From NCBI GenBank assembly GCA_964652975.1, contig CAZZCN010000002.1:1-64000 (forward strand): 64,000 nucleotides of DNA, in the 5' to 3' direction. Below, piece by piece: positions 16,595 to 24,543 of this stretch. Each line of letters begins with the position of its first letter. Position 1 is the stretch's first letter. The stretch comes from CAZZCN01 sp964652975 (GTDB lineage: Bacteria; Bacillota; Clostridia; Saccharofermentanales; UBA5734). The notes beneath the pieces were generated by a model. That model was not told the origin of the DNA and searched no databases. It worked only from the letters and a program-made list of their open reading frames with translations. The position numbers and the translations under genes are program-made.

Positions 16595-16858
16595 AAAATA
16601 CATTGTTTTGTACAGAAGAATTGGGTGATACCGAAGGTATCTGCCAACCCTCATGGCTGGCAAACAATTCTTCCATAGCGTTAAAATACATTGTTTTGTA
16701 CAGAAGAATTGGGTGATACCGAAGGTATCTGCCAGCCCTCACGGCTGGCAAACAATTCTTCCATAGAGCGCAAATGCATAGTATTGTGTAGAAAAACCGT
16801 GTGACATTTTAGTGTCTGACAGATAGCTCACCTATCTGTCAAACGATTTTTCCATAGC
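16595..16858. repeat. Tandem repeats predicted to fold as a three-way junction
   Basis: Two 84-bp copies (16595-16678, 16683-16766) differ at few positions; a diverged third copy lies at about 16769-16858. Each can fold with an outer stem (GAAGAATTG with CAATTCTTC), an inner hairpin (GATACC gaa GGTATC) and a second hairpin (TGCCAGCC ctcac GGCTGGCA). In copy 3 the outer stem and both hairpins have different sequences that still pair (TGACAGATAG ctcac CTATCTGTCA), while the CTCAC loop and ending CCATAG are kept. Spacers alternate between CGTTAAAATACATTG and AGCGCAAATGCATAG. No gene is supported here. Confidence 0.75.
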
Positions 16859-16884
16859 GTTAAAATACGCAGTATTTTAACGCT
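16856..16884. repeat. 13-bp perfect hairpin at the secF stop
   Basis: AGCGTTAAAATAC and GTATTTTAACGCT pair perfectly around GCA. It begins at the secF stop codon and ends the repeat array. There is no T-run, so it may protect the secF mRNA 3' end or be the array boundary rather than a terminator. Confidence 0.65.
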
Positions 16885-17825
16885 TATATGCCGGTTCTGC
16901 CGCCCCTTGTCTTCCATGACACCCACAACGGAGTGGCAACAAAGACTGTTGAATAAAATCCGCTGATGATACCGATCATCATTGGAAGTGCAAATTCCTG
17001 AATACTGCGGATGCCGTATATTGCAGCAAATATATAAGCCACTGTTACTGCACCGAAAGTCATTGCACTGGTGTTGATTGTTCTTGACATTGTCTGGTTG
17101 ATGGACGAATCAACGAGATCCGCAAGTCCCATTTTGCCATTCTGAAGCGTAAGATTCTCTCTGATACGGTCATAGATAACAACAGTATCGTTTGTAGAAT
17201 ATCCTATGATTGTAAGAACAACCGCAATAAGTGACTCATTAAGAGGAATTCTGAGCAAAACAAATGCTACAAATACTATTATAACATCGTGGAAAAGTGC
17301 AACAAGAGCCATAACACCAGCGGAAGGCCCGGTTGACATGCTACGGAATCTGAACCAGACATATAAAATGATAAGCACACCAGCTAATAGTAAAGCATAT
17401 ATTCCTTTGCGGAGATATTCTGCGCCAATAGAAGGAGAAACCGAGTTTGATTCAGAAAAAGTGAATTTGTTAGCTTTAAATTCGTCAGAAGTCAGCACTT
17501 TACGAAGTTCGGATAGTTGTGCCGGACTTAGTGTTTTATCTGTCTTGCTTTTAATAGCAACATTGATGGCGATACCTGTCGGTACCTTGTTCTTAAGGTA
17601 TACCTGGACACTTACGCCGTCTGTAACTCCCAGTGCCTTTTTGGCTGCTGCTGTAACTTTCTCTGTGTTTATTTCACCAACAGAGGTATAACGAACAACG
17701 CTTCCGCCTTGAAACTGGATGTCGAGTTTTATTCCAAACAATAATGAACTGATTATTCCAGTGAGAATTATCGCAATGGACACGCCAAAGAAAATAAATC
17801 TATTCTTGTAAAATTTGATGTTCAT
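16884..17825 (-). CDS. secF: Protein translocase subunit SecF
   Basis: 313 residues, membrane partner of SecYEG and SecD that uses the proton gradient to pull proteins outward. Seen: N-terminal helix, periplasmic-type domain with LDIQFQGGSVVRY, then five helices containing TIIGYSTNDTVVIYDRIREN, the SecF/RND signature. The start at 17825 overlaps the SecD stop by four bases (ATGA), and GAAGG precedes it. Confidence 0.95.
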   Translation of the reverse strand: MNIKFYKNRFIFFGVSIAIILTGIISSLLFGIKLDIQFQGGSVVRYTSVGEINTEKVTAAAKKALGVTDGVSVQVYLKNKVPTGIAINVAIKSKTDKTLSPAQLSELRKVLTSDEFKANKFTFSESNSVSPSIGAEYLRKGIYALLLAGVLIILYVWFRFRSMSTGPSAGVMALVALFHDVIIVFVAFVLLRIPLNESLIAVVLTIIGYSTNDTVVIYDRIRENLTLQNGKMGLADLVDSSINQTMSRTINTSAMTFGAVTVAYIFAAIYGIRSIQEFALPMMIGIISGFYSTVFVATPLWVSWKTRGGRTGI

Positions 17826-19131
17826 TCCTTCACCTTCTTTCCGCCATAAAGCCATTTGTCAGCAAATTTCTCATACTGGCTGAGTGACCCTATCATCAAT
17901 CTTGACGCTGTTACTCCGCATAAACCGTTGAGTATGACACCGGTCAACAATGAGTATCCGAAAGAAAGGAACGACCCTGATCCGAAAATCATCAATATTA
18001 TCGCTACAATAGCAACAGTGGCATTACCATCCAGAACCGCTGAAAACGCACGGTCGAATCCGTTACGTATTGCAATTTTAAGGGGATTGCCTGCATTTAT
18101 CTCTTCTTTGATACGTTCAGCAATGATAATATTTGCGTCAACACCCATACCTATGGAAAGTATAATAGCCGCTATACCGGGAAGCGTCAATGTAAACTGA
18201 GGAACTGAAATCGCAAGAAGCTGTCCTACAATCTGTGCAGTTAGAGCAAAAATCGCGACAAACCCCGGTAGTCTGTAATAGATAAGCATGAATATGCATA
18301 TAAGTAAAAATGCCAATGCTCCCGCAGTTACCATCCTGTCCAATGAATCTTTTCCCAATGAAGCGCTTATCTCGTTNNNNNNNNNNTGATTGTCTCAAGC
18401 GCAAATTGAAGAGCACCGGCTTTGATCTTAGCTGCAAGGTCCTTTGCTGCCTGAGTTGATTCCATTCCGGTAATTGTAGCTTCACCACCGGTGATTGCGT
18501 TCTCAACCTTGGGATTTGATATCATGGTATCATCCATGTTGATTGAGATGTTCTGTCCGACAAGTCTGCTTGTCGCTTCAGCGAACTTGGTCTTGCCGGT
18601 TGCAGTAAGTTTTAATGCTACTATCGGGTCAGCTTGTCCTGATTGCGAGTCTATCGCCGCATAAGCATCTGCAACGTCTTTGCCTTCAAGTACGACTTTG
18701 CCGTCTGGATCCTTGAATGTCAACAAGGCCATTTCGCCTAATTCCTTAAGGGCCAATGTGGAGTCGTTCTTGTCATCGTCTGTCTTCCATGGCACTCGCA
18801 CAATAATTCTTTTCGCACTGTAGTCGATAAATACTTCCCTGTCGGAAATATTCAGATTGTCCATACGCAGCTCAACTACGCTTTTTGCGGCATCCAGGTC
18901 TTTGTTGGTAACCGAACCTTTAAAAGATGATGCGGGAGCAAGAATCCCTTCAAACCCTCCGTTGATGTCAATCCCCAACCGGCTCTGTCTTATACCGTAG
19001 ATTGGCGGCTGCCCCGGAATGTCAAGTCCTGTATAGCACAAAATCGTCAATAGTGCTATTATGCCCACTGTTACAAAAAATGTATTGCGGGTTGAGTTGA
19101 ATCCGGAGCGTTTTGTAAATGATTTTTTCAT
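17822..19131 (-). CDS. secD: Protein translocase subunit SecD, interrupted by an assembly gap
   Basis: The N-terminal part (18387-19131) has one helix and the P1 head with LGIDINGGFEGILAP and RVPWKTDDDK. The C-terminal part (17822-18376) has LGKDSLDRMVTAGALAFLL and five helices with GMGVDANIIIAERIKEE. They are clearly one gene: the sequence after the gap reads NEISASLGKDSL, the expected continuation of LQFALETI. With exactly ten N the frame would break, so the true gap is not ten bases. Overlaps secF by four bases. Confidence 0.93.
18377..18386. other. Assembly gap (10 N) inside secD
   Basis: Ten N. Keeping secD in frame needs a length of 3n+2, so ten is a placeholder. Confidence 0.95.
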
Positions 19132-19185
19132 TAACTAACACTTCCCTTCTCTAAATAAATGTATATTAGGTCAAATTTTAATATT

Positions 19186-19287
19186 ATAGCAAACTTACTT
19201 ATGTTATAAAATTGAAGATTCTAATAAATAGTTTGCCGAATGCGTTTTGATGGCACATATATTATATAACTTAATTCAAAACGCTAT
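19186..19287. repeat. Dispersed two-hairpin element, copy 2
   Basis: A 102-bp element upstream of secD, beginning ATAGCAAACTTACTTATG and ending AATTCAAAACGCTAT; about 80 per cent like copy 1 by eye, with the same two hairpins. Confidence 0.75.
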
Positions 19288-19393
19288 GGTGATAGACATG
19301 GACGTAAAAAAAACAAAGCGAAATCACAATCCTAAAGACTTTGTTCGCAAACTTAGTCAGATTGTTGATTCACAAAGTATTGTTCAGGAAAAA

Positions 19394-19810
19394 TCAGCCC
19401 GCTTTAAGCCTTGCTACCAGTCTTAAGAGGATCTGATCCGATTCATGAGTATTGGACTTCATAAAGACTACACGGTCTGTAATATGTTGATTCCGATTAC
19501 CGGGATATGATGTCAAAGTAAATATCTTGGTCAGTCTCTCCGCCCTGAAAGGAGCAAGCACAAGTACCACGGACTGTCTTATGAAATTCGCGGATACCCA
19601 GGGAACTGCCATCAGACCGCTGTTACTGGAATTGGTGTCTACTGAATGCTCAACGTTGCCTGCCTGTGCCGGAAATTGAACTTCTGACAAATCAGTGTTG
19701 CCAGACTTAAAGTCTGTAAATGCAGAAAAAGAAAGCACGGCGGTGTTAAGTATCACTACCGTTGCTAAAATGCCTATTATAACTTTAGATATCAATTTAA
19801 TACGCAATTT
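19394..19810 (-). CDS. Membrane-anchored protein of unknown function, N-terminus lost in a gap
   Basis: 139 residues remain: a hydrophobic anchor (VIIGILATVVILNTAVLSF) soon after the gap, a Ser/Asn linker, then a C-terminal domain (LMAVPWVSANFIRQSVVLVLAPFRAERLTKIFTL) that I do not recognise. It is open across the 100-N gap with the hydrolase upstream, but its character differs (a fresh anchor after the basic KLRIKLISK), so a separate gene starting inside the gap is more likely than a fusion. Confidence 0.5.
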   Translation of the reverse strand, partial: KLRIKLISKVIIGILATVVILNTAVLSFSAFTDFKSGNTDLSEVQFPAQAGNVEHSVDTNSSNSGLMAVPWVSANFIRQSVVLVLAPFRAERLTKIFTLTSYPGNRNQHITDRVVFMKSNTHESDQILLRLVARLKAG

Positions 19811-19910
19811 NNNNNNNNNNNNNNNNNNNNNNNNNNNNNNNNNNNNNNNNNNNNNNNNNNNNNNNNNNNNNNNNNNNNNNNNNNNNNNNNNNNNNNNNNN
19901 NNNNNNNNNN
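19811..19910. other. Assembly gap (100 N)
   Basis: A run of 100 N of presumably unknown true length, hiding the end of the hydrolase and the beginning of the anchored protein. Confidence 0.95.
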
Positions 19911-20677
19911 TCAACAGCGCTGAACAATTTCTCACGCTCTATTCCACAGATAGGATTGTGTCTGGATTTTTCGAGTAGTAAAAGTTCTTTGTAATTTGAC
20001 ACGATTCTGTCAAAAATCATATAAGGGCTTCTTGGGTGAACCGTGCGGTCATAAAGAGACTGTATTATTAAAATCGGCTGTTCGACCCTTCGCAGTCTGT
20101 TGATAGTGACCAATGTGAGATTCCTTACCTCGGCTATTGATCTCACGGGCATTCCTGCATAACCTGTATCATAGTCAAACTGGAGTTCACCCTCTATCGG
20201 GATGCTTGTTCTCCAGTATGTGTGCTTACGGAATATACTTAAGAATTCAGCTAAGTAGTTTAGCTTGTTCTTGATCATTATAGGAGCGCAAATGGTTACC
20301 ACCCGGTTCACTTTGAATTTTGACGCCAGACACAGTGCTATGTCCCCACCCATCGAAAACCCGACAATCGACACTTTTGGATACTTTTCTTGCAGGCTTT
20401 TAAATTCGCTGCTGGCAAATGAAATCCACCTCTTCCAGTTGAAATTAAGCAAATCATCCATTGCGGTCCCATGTCCGGGCAGTAAAATACATGCTACCGG
20501 ATAACCCTTGCCGTTGTCATTTATATATTGTGCCAGTGGCATCATGTCGGCAGGAGATCCTGTAAATCCATGAATCAGAAGGATGCATTCGTCCTTGATG
20601 TCACCGTCTAGAAAAAACGGCTTGACATGTTCATTCATATAATATGAAGCTGACGGCTTTCTTTCTTGATTATCCAT
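19911..20677 (-). CDS. Alpha/beta-hydrolase (carboxylesterase/lysophospholipase type), 3' end in a gap
   Basis: 255 residues remain. Catalytic triad: Ser in GFSMGGD, Asp in SLYDRTVHP and His in KSRHNPIC; the oxyanion motif is IHGFTGSP. It resembles Est30-like carboxylesterases or monoacylglycerol lipases. The triad is complete before the gap, so little coding sequence should be missing. GGGAGACAGCT precedes the ATG. Substrate unknown. Confidence 0.88.
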
Positions 20678-21020
20678 AGCTGTCTCCCTTCGATTCTTAT
20701 GCCTGGGGGTTAAATGTTAAAAGGATGGTTCCAGACTTTGTTTTTCATTATCTCATGGTGCAGACACTGCTTTTATATTTGTAATTATATCACAAAATCT
20801 GGTGTTTGATGCGCGCAATATTTTTCGCAAAGTCTTATTTACCATTAATTCAATGTTTTTTGTTTACATTTTTGTGATTTTTTCATGTGGATTATATCTG
20901 GATTTTTAGGTATAATACGAGGTAATTGTTTTTTTTGCAAAAAGCATATGCGTTTGCGTCGGAATCTTATCTTTCGCTTCGCGTAATATTCATTAAACAT
21001 TATTGAAAGGGGATTCATCC
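20678..21020. other. Divergent intergenic region with a candidate -10 box
   Basis: 343 bases between the minus-strand hydrolase and the plus-strand scaffold gene. A plus-strand TATAAT at 20911-20916 lies ~105 bases before the scaffold start; the -35 (TGGATT, 17-base spacing) is poor. No hairpin leader seen. Confidence 0.4.
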
Positions 21021-21713
21021 ATGTTAAAGACACATGAAGTTGAAGCACAATGCATTGTAGCCAAGGGGCCTAATCACGGTCCGGCACCTATTCCTCAGGA
21101 AGGCAAATGGATTCAATCCAAAGAGATCAAGGATATCTCCGGATTCACCCACGGTGTTGGCTGGTGCGCACCACAGCAGGGAGCATGCAAGCTGTCCTTG
21201 AATGTCAAGGAGGGAATTATCCAGGAGGCTTTGGTGGAAACCATCGGGTGTACAGGAATGACCCACTCAGCTGCTATGGCAGCCGAAATTTTGACAGGCA
21301 AGACAATTCTAGAGGCGTTGAACACCGATTTGGTCTGCGATGCAATTAACACAGCAATGCGTGAGTTATTTCTCCAGATAGTATATGGACGTTCACAATC
21401 TGCATTTTCCGAAGATGGTCTTCCAATTGGCGCCTCTCTTGAAGACCTGGGCAAAGGACTTCGCAGCCAGGTGGGGACTTTGTTCAGCACGTTAGAGAAA
21501 GGTCCTCGTTATCTTGAGCTGACCGAGGGGTATATATTGAAAATGGCTTTGGATGATAATGACCAGGTAATCGGTTATCAGTTTCTCAAGGTCGGTCCCA
21601 TGCTTGAGATGATCAAGAAGGGCGTTGACGCAAACGAGGCATTCAACAAGAATATCGGAACCTACGGAAGATTTGATGAGGCGGCCAAGTATATCGATCC
21701 GCGTCACGAATAG
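21021..21713 (+). CDS. Fe-S cluster scaffold (NifU/IscU N-terminal-like) protein
   Basis: 230 residues. The conserved GVGWCAPQQGACKLSL and VETIGCTGMTHSAAMAAEILTGK segments carry cysteines in positions recalling IscU/NifU scaffolds, and this family is annotated as Fe-S cluster assembly scaffold-like. It is regularly paired with a GGGtGRT protein in anaerobic Firmicutes, as here (28 bases apart, same strand). The ATG at 21021 follows GAAAGGGGA. The biological role of the pair is not established. Confidence 0.8.
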   Translation: MLKTHEVEAQCIVAKGPNHGPAPIPQEGKWIQSKEIKDISGFTHGVGWCAPQQGACKLSLNVKEGIIQEALVETIGCTGMTHSAAMAAEILTGKTILEALNTDLVCDAINTAMRELFLQIVYGRSQSAFSEDGLPIGASLEDLGKGLRSQVGTLFSTLEKGPRYLELTEGYILKMALDDNDQVIGYQFLKVGPMLEMIKKGVDANEAFNKNIGTYGRFDEAAKYIDPRHE

Positions 21714-21741
21714 CATATAGATTGAAAGGAGCAAGTTAACA

Positions 21742-22737
21742 ATGGCACTTTTTGAAAGTTATGAGAGAAGAATTGACAAGGTCAATGCTGCATTAAACGC
21801 TCACGGAATATCTTCTATAGAAGAAGCCAAGAAGATCTGTGACGATAAAGGGATTGACCCATATAAGATATGTAAAGACACACAGCCGATTGCATTCGAG
21901 AATGCAGCATGGGCATATGTAGTTGGTGCCGCAATAGCCATTAAGAAAGGCTGCACAAAAGCAAGTGATGCAGCTGAGGCTATAGGGATCGGTCTGCAGT
22001 CGTTTTGCATTCCCGGATCTGTTGCAGAAGACCGCAAAGTCGGTCTTGGACATGGCAACCTCGCAGCAATGCTGCTTCGCGAAGAGACCAAATGCTTTGC
22101 ATTTCTTGCAGGTCACGAGTCATTCGCAGCAGCCGAAGGCGCTATAGGAATCGCCAAATCTGCTAACAAGGTCCGTACAGAACCTTTAAGAGTAATTCTT
22201 AACGGTCTTGGCAAGGATGCTGCACAGATTATTTCAAGAATAAACGGTTTTACTTATGTTCAGACAAAGTTTGACTATTATACAAGCGATCTTAAAGTAA
22301 CTAATGAAATTGCATATTCGAAGGGTGATCGTGCAAAAGTAAGATGTTACGGAGCCGATGATGTGCGCGAAGGTGTTGCCATAATGGCAAGCGAGGGTGT
22401 TGACGTTTCTATAACCGGTAACTCAACCAATCCTACTCGTTTCCAGCACCCGGTTGCAGGCACTTACAAGAAGGAATGCATCGAGCAAGGCCGGAAGTAT
22501 TTCTCTGTTGCTTCCGGCGGCGGCACCGGCAGAACACTGCACCCTGACAACATGGGCGCAGGTCCAGCTTCATACGGTATGACAGATACAATGGGAAGAA
22601 TGCATTCCGATGCACAGTTTGCAGGATCATCCTCTGTTCCTGCTCATGTTGAAATGATGGGCTTCCTCGGAATGGGCAACAACCCAATGGTTGGCGCCAC
22701 AGTCGGAGTTGCCGTAGCAATTGAAGTAGCTGGGTAG
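21742..22737 (+). CDS. GGGtGRT protein
   Basis: 331 residues of a conserved anaerobe family named for its motif, seen here as ASGGGTGRTLHPDNMGAGPASYG. Other conserved blocks are GIGLQSFCIPGSVAEDRKVGLGHGN and a C-terminal FLGMGNNPMVGATVGVAVAIE. The ribosome site AAAGGAG is well placed. It follows the scaffold-like gene and is followed by a strong terminator, so the two make an operon. The reaction is unknown; involvement in Fe-S or selenium/sulfur metabolism is only guessed from the partner. Confidence 0.88.
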   Translation: MALFESYERRIDKVNAALNAHGISSIEEAKKICDDKGIDPYKICKDTQPIAFENAAWAYVVGAAIAIKKGCTKASDAAEAIGIGLQSFCIPGSVAEDRKVGLGHGNLAAMLLREETKCFAFLAGHESFAAAEGAIGIAKSANKVRTEPLRVILNGLGKDAAQIISRINGFTYVQTKFDYYTSDLKVTNEIAYSKGDRAKVRCYGADDVREGVAIMASEGVDVSITGNSTNPTRFQHPVAGTYKKECIEQGRKYFSVASGGGTGRTLHPDNMGAGPASYGMTDTMGRMHSDAQFAGSSSVPAHVEMMGFLGMGNNPMVGATVGVAVAIEVAG

Positions 22738-22794
22738 AATTTATTCTTTTCCTTTAGGATTTGATAATTCATTCAAATTCTTCTAGGGCTTAAT

Positions 22795-22924
22795 ATGGCA
22801 AACTGTTTTATGTCATATAATCATAAATATAACAAAACAGCTTGCTAAATGTGTTTTGGTGTCATAGCTGGTGTGTAACTTATTTCAAAGAGCTATAGTT
22901 ACACAACTTATTTCAAAACGCTAT
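22795..22924. repeat. Dispersed two-hairpin element, copy 3 (with partial duplication)
   Basis: A 130-bp copy with hairpin 1 arms GCAAACTGTTTT / AAAACAGCTTGC. The terminal segment AACTTATTTCAAA...GCTAT occurs twice, so the last ~30 bases have been duplicated. Confidence 0.7.
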
Positions 22925-22929
22925 ACTAC

Positions 22930-22967
22930 AAATCCTCGATTCTGTTATGGAATCGAGGATTTGTTTT
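22930..22967 (+). terminator. Rho-independent terminator of the scaffold/GGGtGRT operon
   Basis: AAATCCTCGATTC pairs perfectly with GAATCGAGGATTT (13 pairs, 7-base loop), followed by GTTTT. It lies between two dispersed elements, 193 bases after the stop. Confidence 0.85.
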
Positions 22968-22971
22968 ATCT

Positions 22972-23060
22972 ATAGCAAACTAATTTATGTTATGTAATTG
23001 AAAATACACCAAAGTATTTGCTAAATGCATTTTGGCAGCATATGTGTTATCAAAACGCTA
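22972..23060. repeat. Dispersed two-hairpin element, copy 4
   Basis: An 89-bp shortened copy starting ATAGCAAACTAATTTATG and ending TCAAAACGCTA; the second hairpin is smaller. Confidence 0.68.
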
Positions 23061-23092
23061 AGGAATCATTTGAAATTGAAAGCTTGACAGAC

Positions 23093-23785
23093 TTATTGTT
23101 TTGCAGCCAGATCCAGTAACTGTTCAGCTGCTGCGCTTTTAATCTGAGCTTCTATAGCAAGTCTAAGCGCTAAATTTTTGAGCAGGGTTCTTTTGTGTTC
23201 TTTGTCATTATAAATAGAATCCGCTTTTTCTGACGCCTCGGCGGGTCGTTTCAGGGAAGATTTCTTTTTGGATTTATTATTCTCGGCTGTTGCTTCTACT
23301 TCACTTGATTCGGCCTCTTCGTGTAAATCTTGCTGACTTATCGAAATATTTATGATTTTAGTTGTGTTTTTAATCGCCTGTGCCTGATAATCACAGAACA
23401 TTTCATAAAACTGCTCGATTTGCTCATCTTCGTTTACTTTGAAATCCTTGAACATACTCGTTAGATCAGGCATGGACAATACCTTTTTGAGTGAACACAG
23501 AATCATTATCAAGGCGATATGGTCCTTGGAATATTTTTTGGATTTTGCACGTGGAACTACTCTATCTTTAGTATAATTGTTAATCATAGACGGTGTTAAA
23601 AATTTGTCTTCTTCATTTCGTCTGTAAATTTTCATCTGTCTTTCCAAAAATGTTACAACCTGATCCATGTATAGTTCAATATCAGGAATTTTATCCCATC
23701 CTATCGCTGTCTGTTCTGATAAAATTTCACTCCAGGTGTTGAGTTCGCTAATTATGTCCGTTCCTGTTTGTTTTGATTCTTCCAT
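23093..23785 (-). CDS. DUF1836 protein, MerR-like putative regulator
   Basis: 230 residues. The core (about 35-155) reads IPDIELYMDQVVTFLERQM, then FLTPSMINNYTKDRVVPRAKSKKYSKDHIALIMILCSLKKVLS, a winged-HTH-like pattern of DUF1836. The C-terminal ~75 residues are a charged linker and an Ala/Leu helix. No good ribosome site stands before the ATG; an AAAGGAG lies about 40 bases upstream and an in-frame ATT follows it, so the true start could be earlier. Targets unknown. Confidence 0.82.
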   Translation of the reverse strand: MEESKQTGTDIISELNTWSEILSEQTAIGWDKIPDIELYMDQVVTFLERQMKIYRRNEEDKFLTPSMINNYTKDRVVPRAKSKKYSKDHIALIMILCSLKKVLSMPDLTSMFKDFKVNEDEQIEQFYEMFCDYQAQAIKNTTKIINISISQQDLHEEAESSEVEATAENNKSKKKSSLKRPAEASEKADSIYNDKEHKRTLLKNLALRLAIEAQIKSAAAEQLLDLAAKQ

Positions 23786-23960
23786 GGTAGCATTGGCATG
23801 AAATAGTTTGCTGCTAATTCATACACTCCTTTCAAATATACTGTGACGGCATCTGTCACATCTATCGGTTTTCATTTTAGCATAAATTTTACCAAATATA
23901 GTTGTGATTACTTTTTGATGAATAAATATTTGTTGGATAAATAGTTGTTGAAACTTACAA

Positions 23961-24037
23961 TTACTACTACTGCTACTACTATTACTATTACTATTGCTGT
24001 TACTATTGCTGTTACTATTGCTGTTACTATTGCTATA
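23961..24037. repeat. Triplet/12-bp microsatellite
   Basis: TTACTACTAC-type triplets grade into four 12-bp units TACTATTGCTGT. It occupies most of the 262-bp gap between the DUF951 and DUF1836 genes. A frame through it encodes only Ser-Asn repeats and is not credible as a gene. Confidence 0.85.
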
Positions 24038-24047
24038 ACTTTTACTG

Positions 24048-24272
24048 TTAGTTGTTCTCAATATTTGTTAATGATACAGGTTCTACCGATTTGAGTGACT
24101 TTTCGAGCGGTTTTCTTGAAATAATGTGGAAATGCTTGCACTTAATACACCGTATTCCAATCTCCTGTCCTACTCGCTCGACTGTCCAAATACTATTGCC
24201 ACATGGGTGATTTTTCTTAAGTGTTAGAATATCACCGATTTTAAACGGATATAGTTCGAATCTACCTGGCAT
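24048..24272 (-). CDS. DUF951 protein
   Basis: 74 residues, a small conserved Firmicutes protein. Matches are YPFKIGDILTLKKNHPCGNSIWTVERVGQEIGIRCIKCKHFHIISR, with Cys residues at HPCG and IKCKHC-like positions suggesting a small zinc or nucleic-acid-binding fold. It is downstream of prmC. Role unknown. Confidence 0.85.
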   Translation of the reverse strand: MPGRFELYPFKIGDILTLKKNHPCGNSIWTVERVGQEIGIRCIKCKHFHIISRKPLEKSLKSVEPVSLTNIENN

Positions 24273-24300
24273 CGGTCATCCCTCATAATCTCCTAATAAT

Positions 24301-24530
24301 CTACTTGTATCTACTTCTATCTACTTATACCTACTTCTATCTAATTATATCTACTTCTGTTTACTTCTATCAACTTCTATTTACTTCTATTTACTTNNNN
24401 NNNNNNNNNNNNNNNNNNNNNNNNNNNNNNNNNNNNNNNNNNNNNNNNNNNNNNNNNNNNNNNNNNNNNNNNNNNNNNNNNNNNNNNNNNNNNNNNACTT
24501 CTATTTACTTCTATTTACTTATAACTATTT
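24301..24530. repeat. 10-bp tandem repeat (CTACTTCTAT) spanning an assembly gap
   Basis: About ten units of CTACTTCTAT with small changes run up to the gap, and three more follow it. The 10-bp period equals one DNA turn. It fills the space between prmC and the DUF951 gene, and very likely caused the gap. Confidence 0.88.
24397..24496. other. Assembly gap (100 N) inside the tandem repeat
   Basis: 100 N flanked on both sides by the same 10-bp repeat, as expected when a short-read assembly cannot span the array. Confidence 0.95.
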
Positions 24531-24543
24531 ATATCTTTTATAT

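Noticed and set aside
19285..19425. A 46-codon plus-strand frame starting in the copy 2 repeat (MVIDMDVKKTKRNHNPKDF)
   Set aside because: No clear ribosome site, no recognisable family, and it runs into the end of the opposing gene; too short to claim.
23819..24061. Minus-strand Ser-Asn repeat frame
   Set aside because: Coding potential comes only from the microsatellite; no ribosome site.
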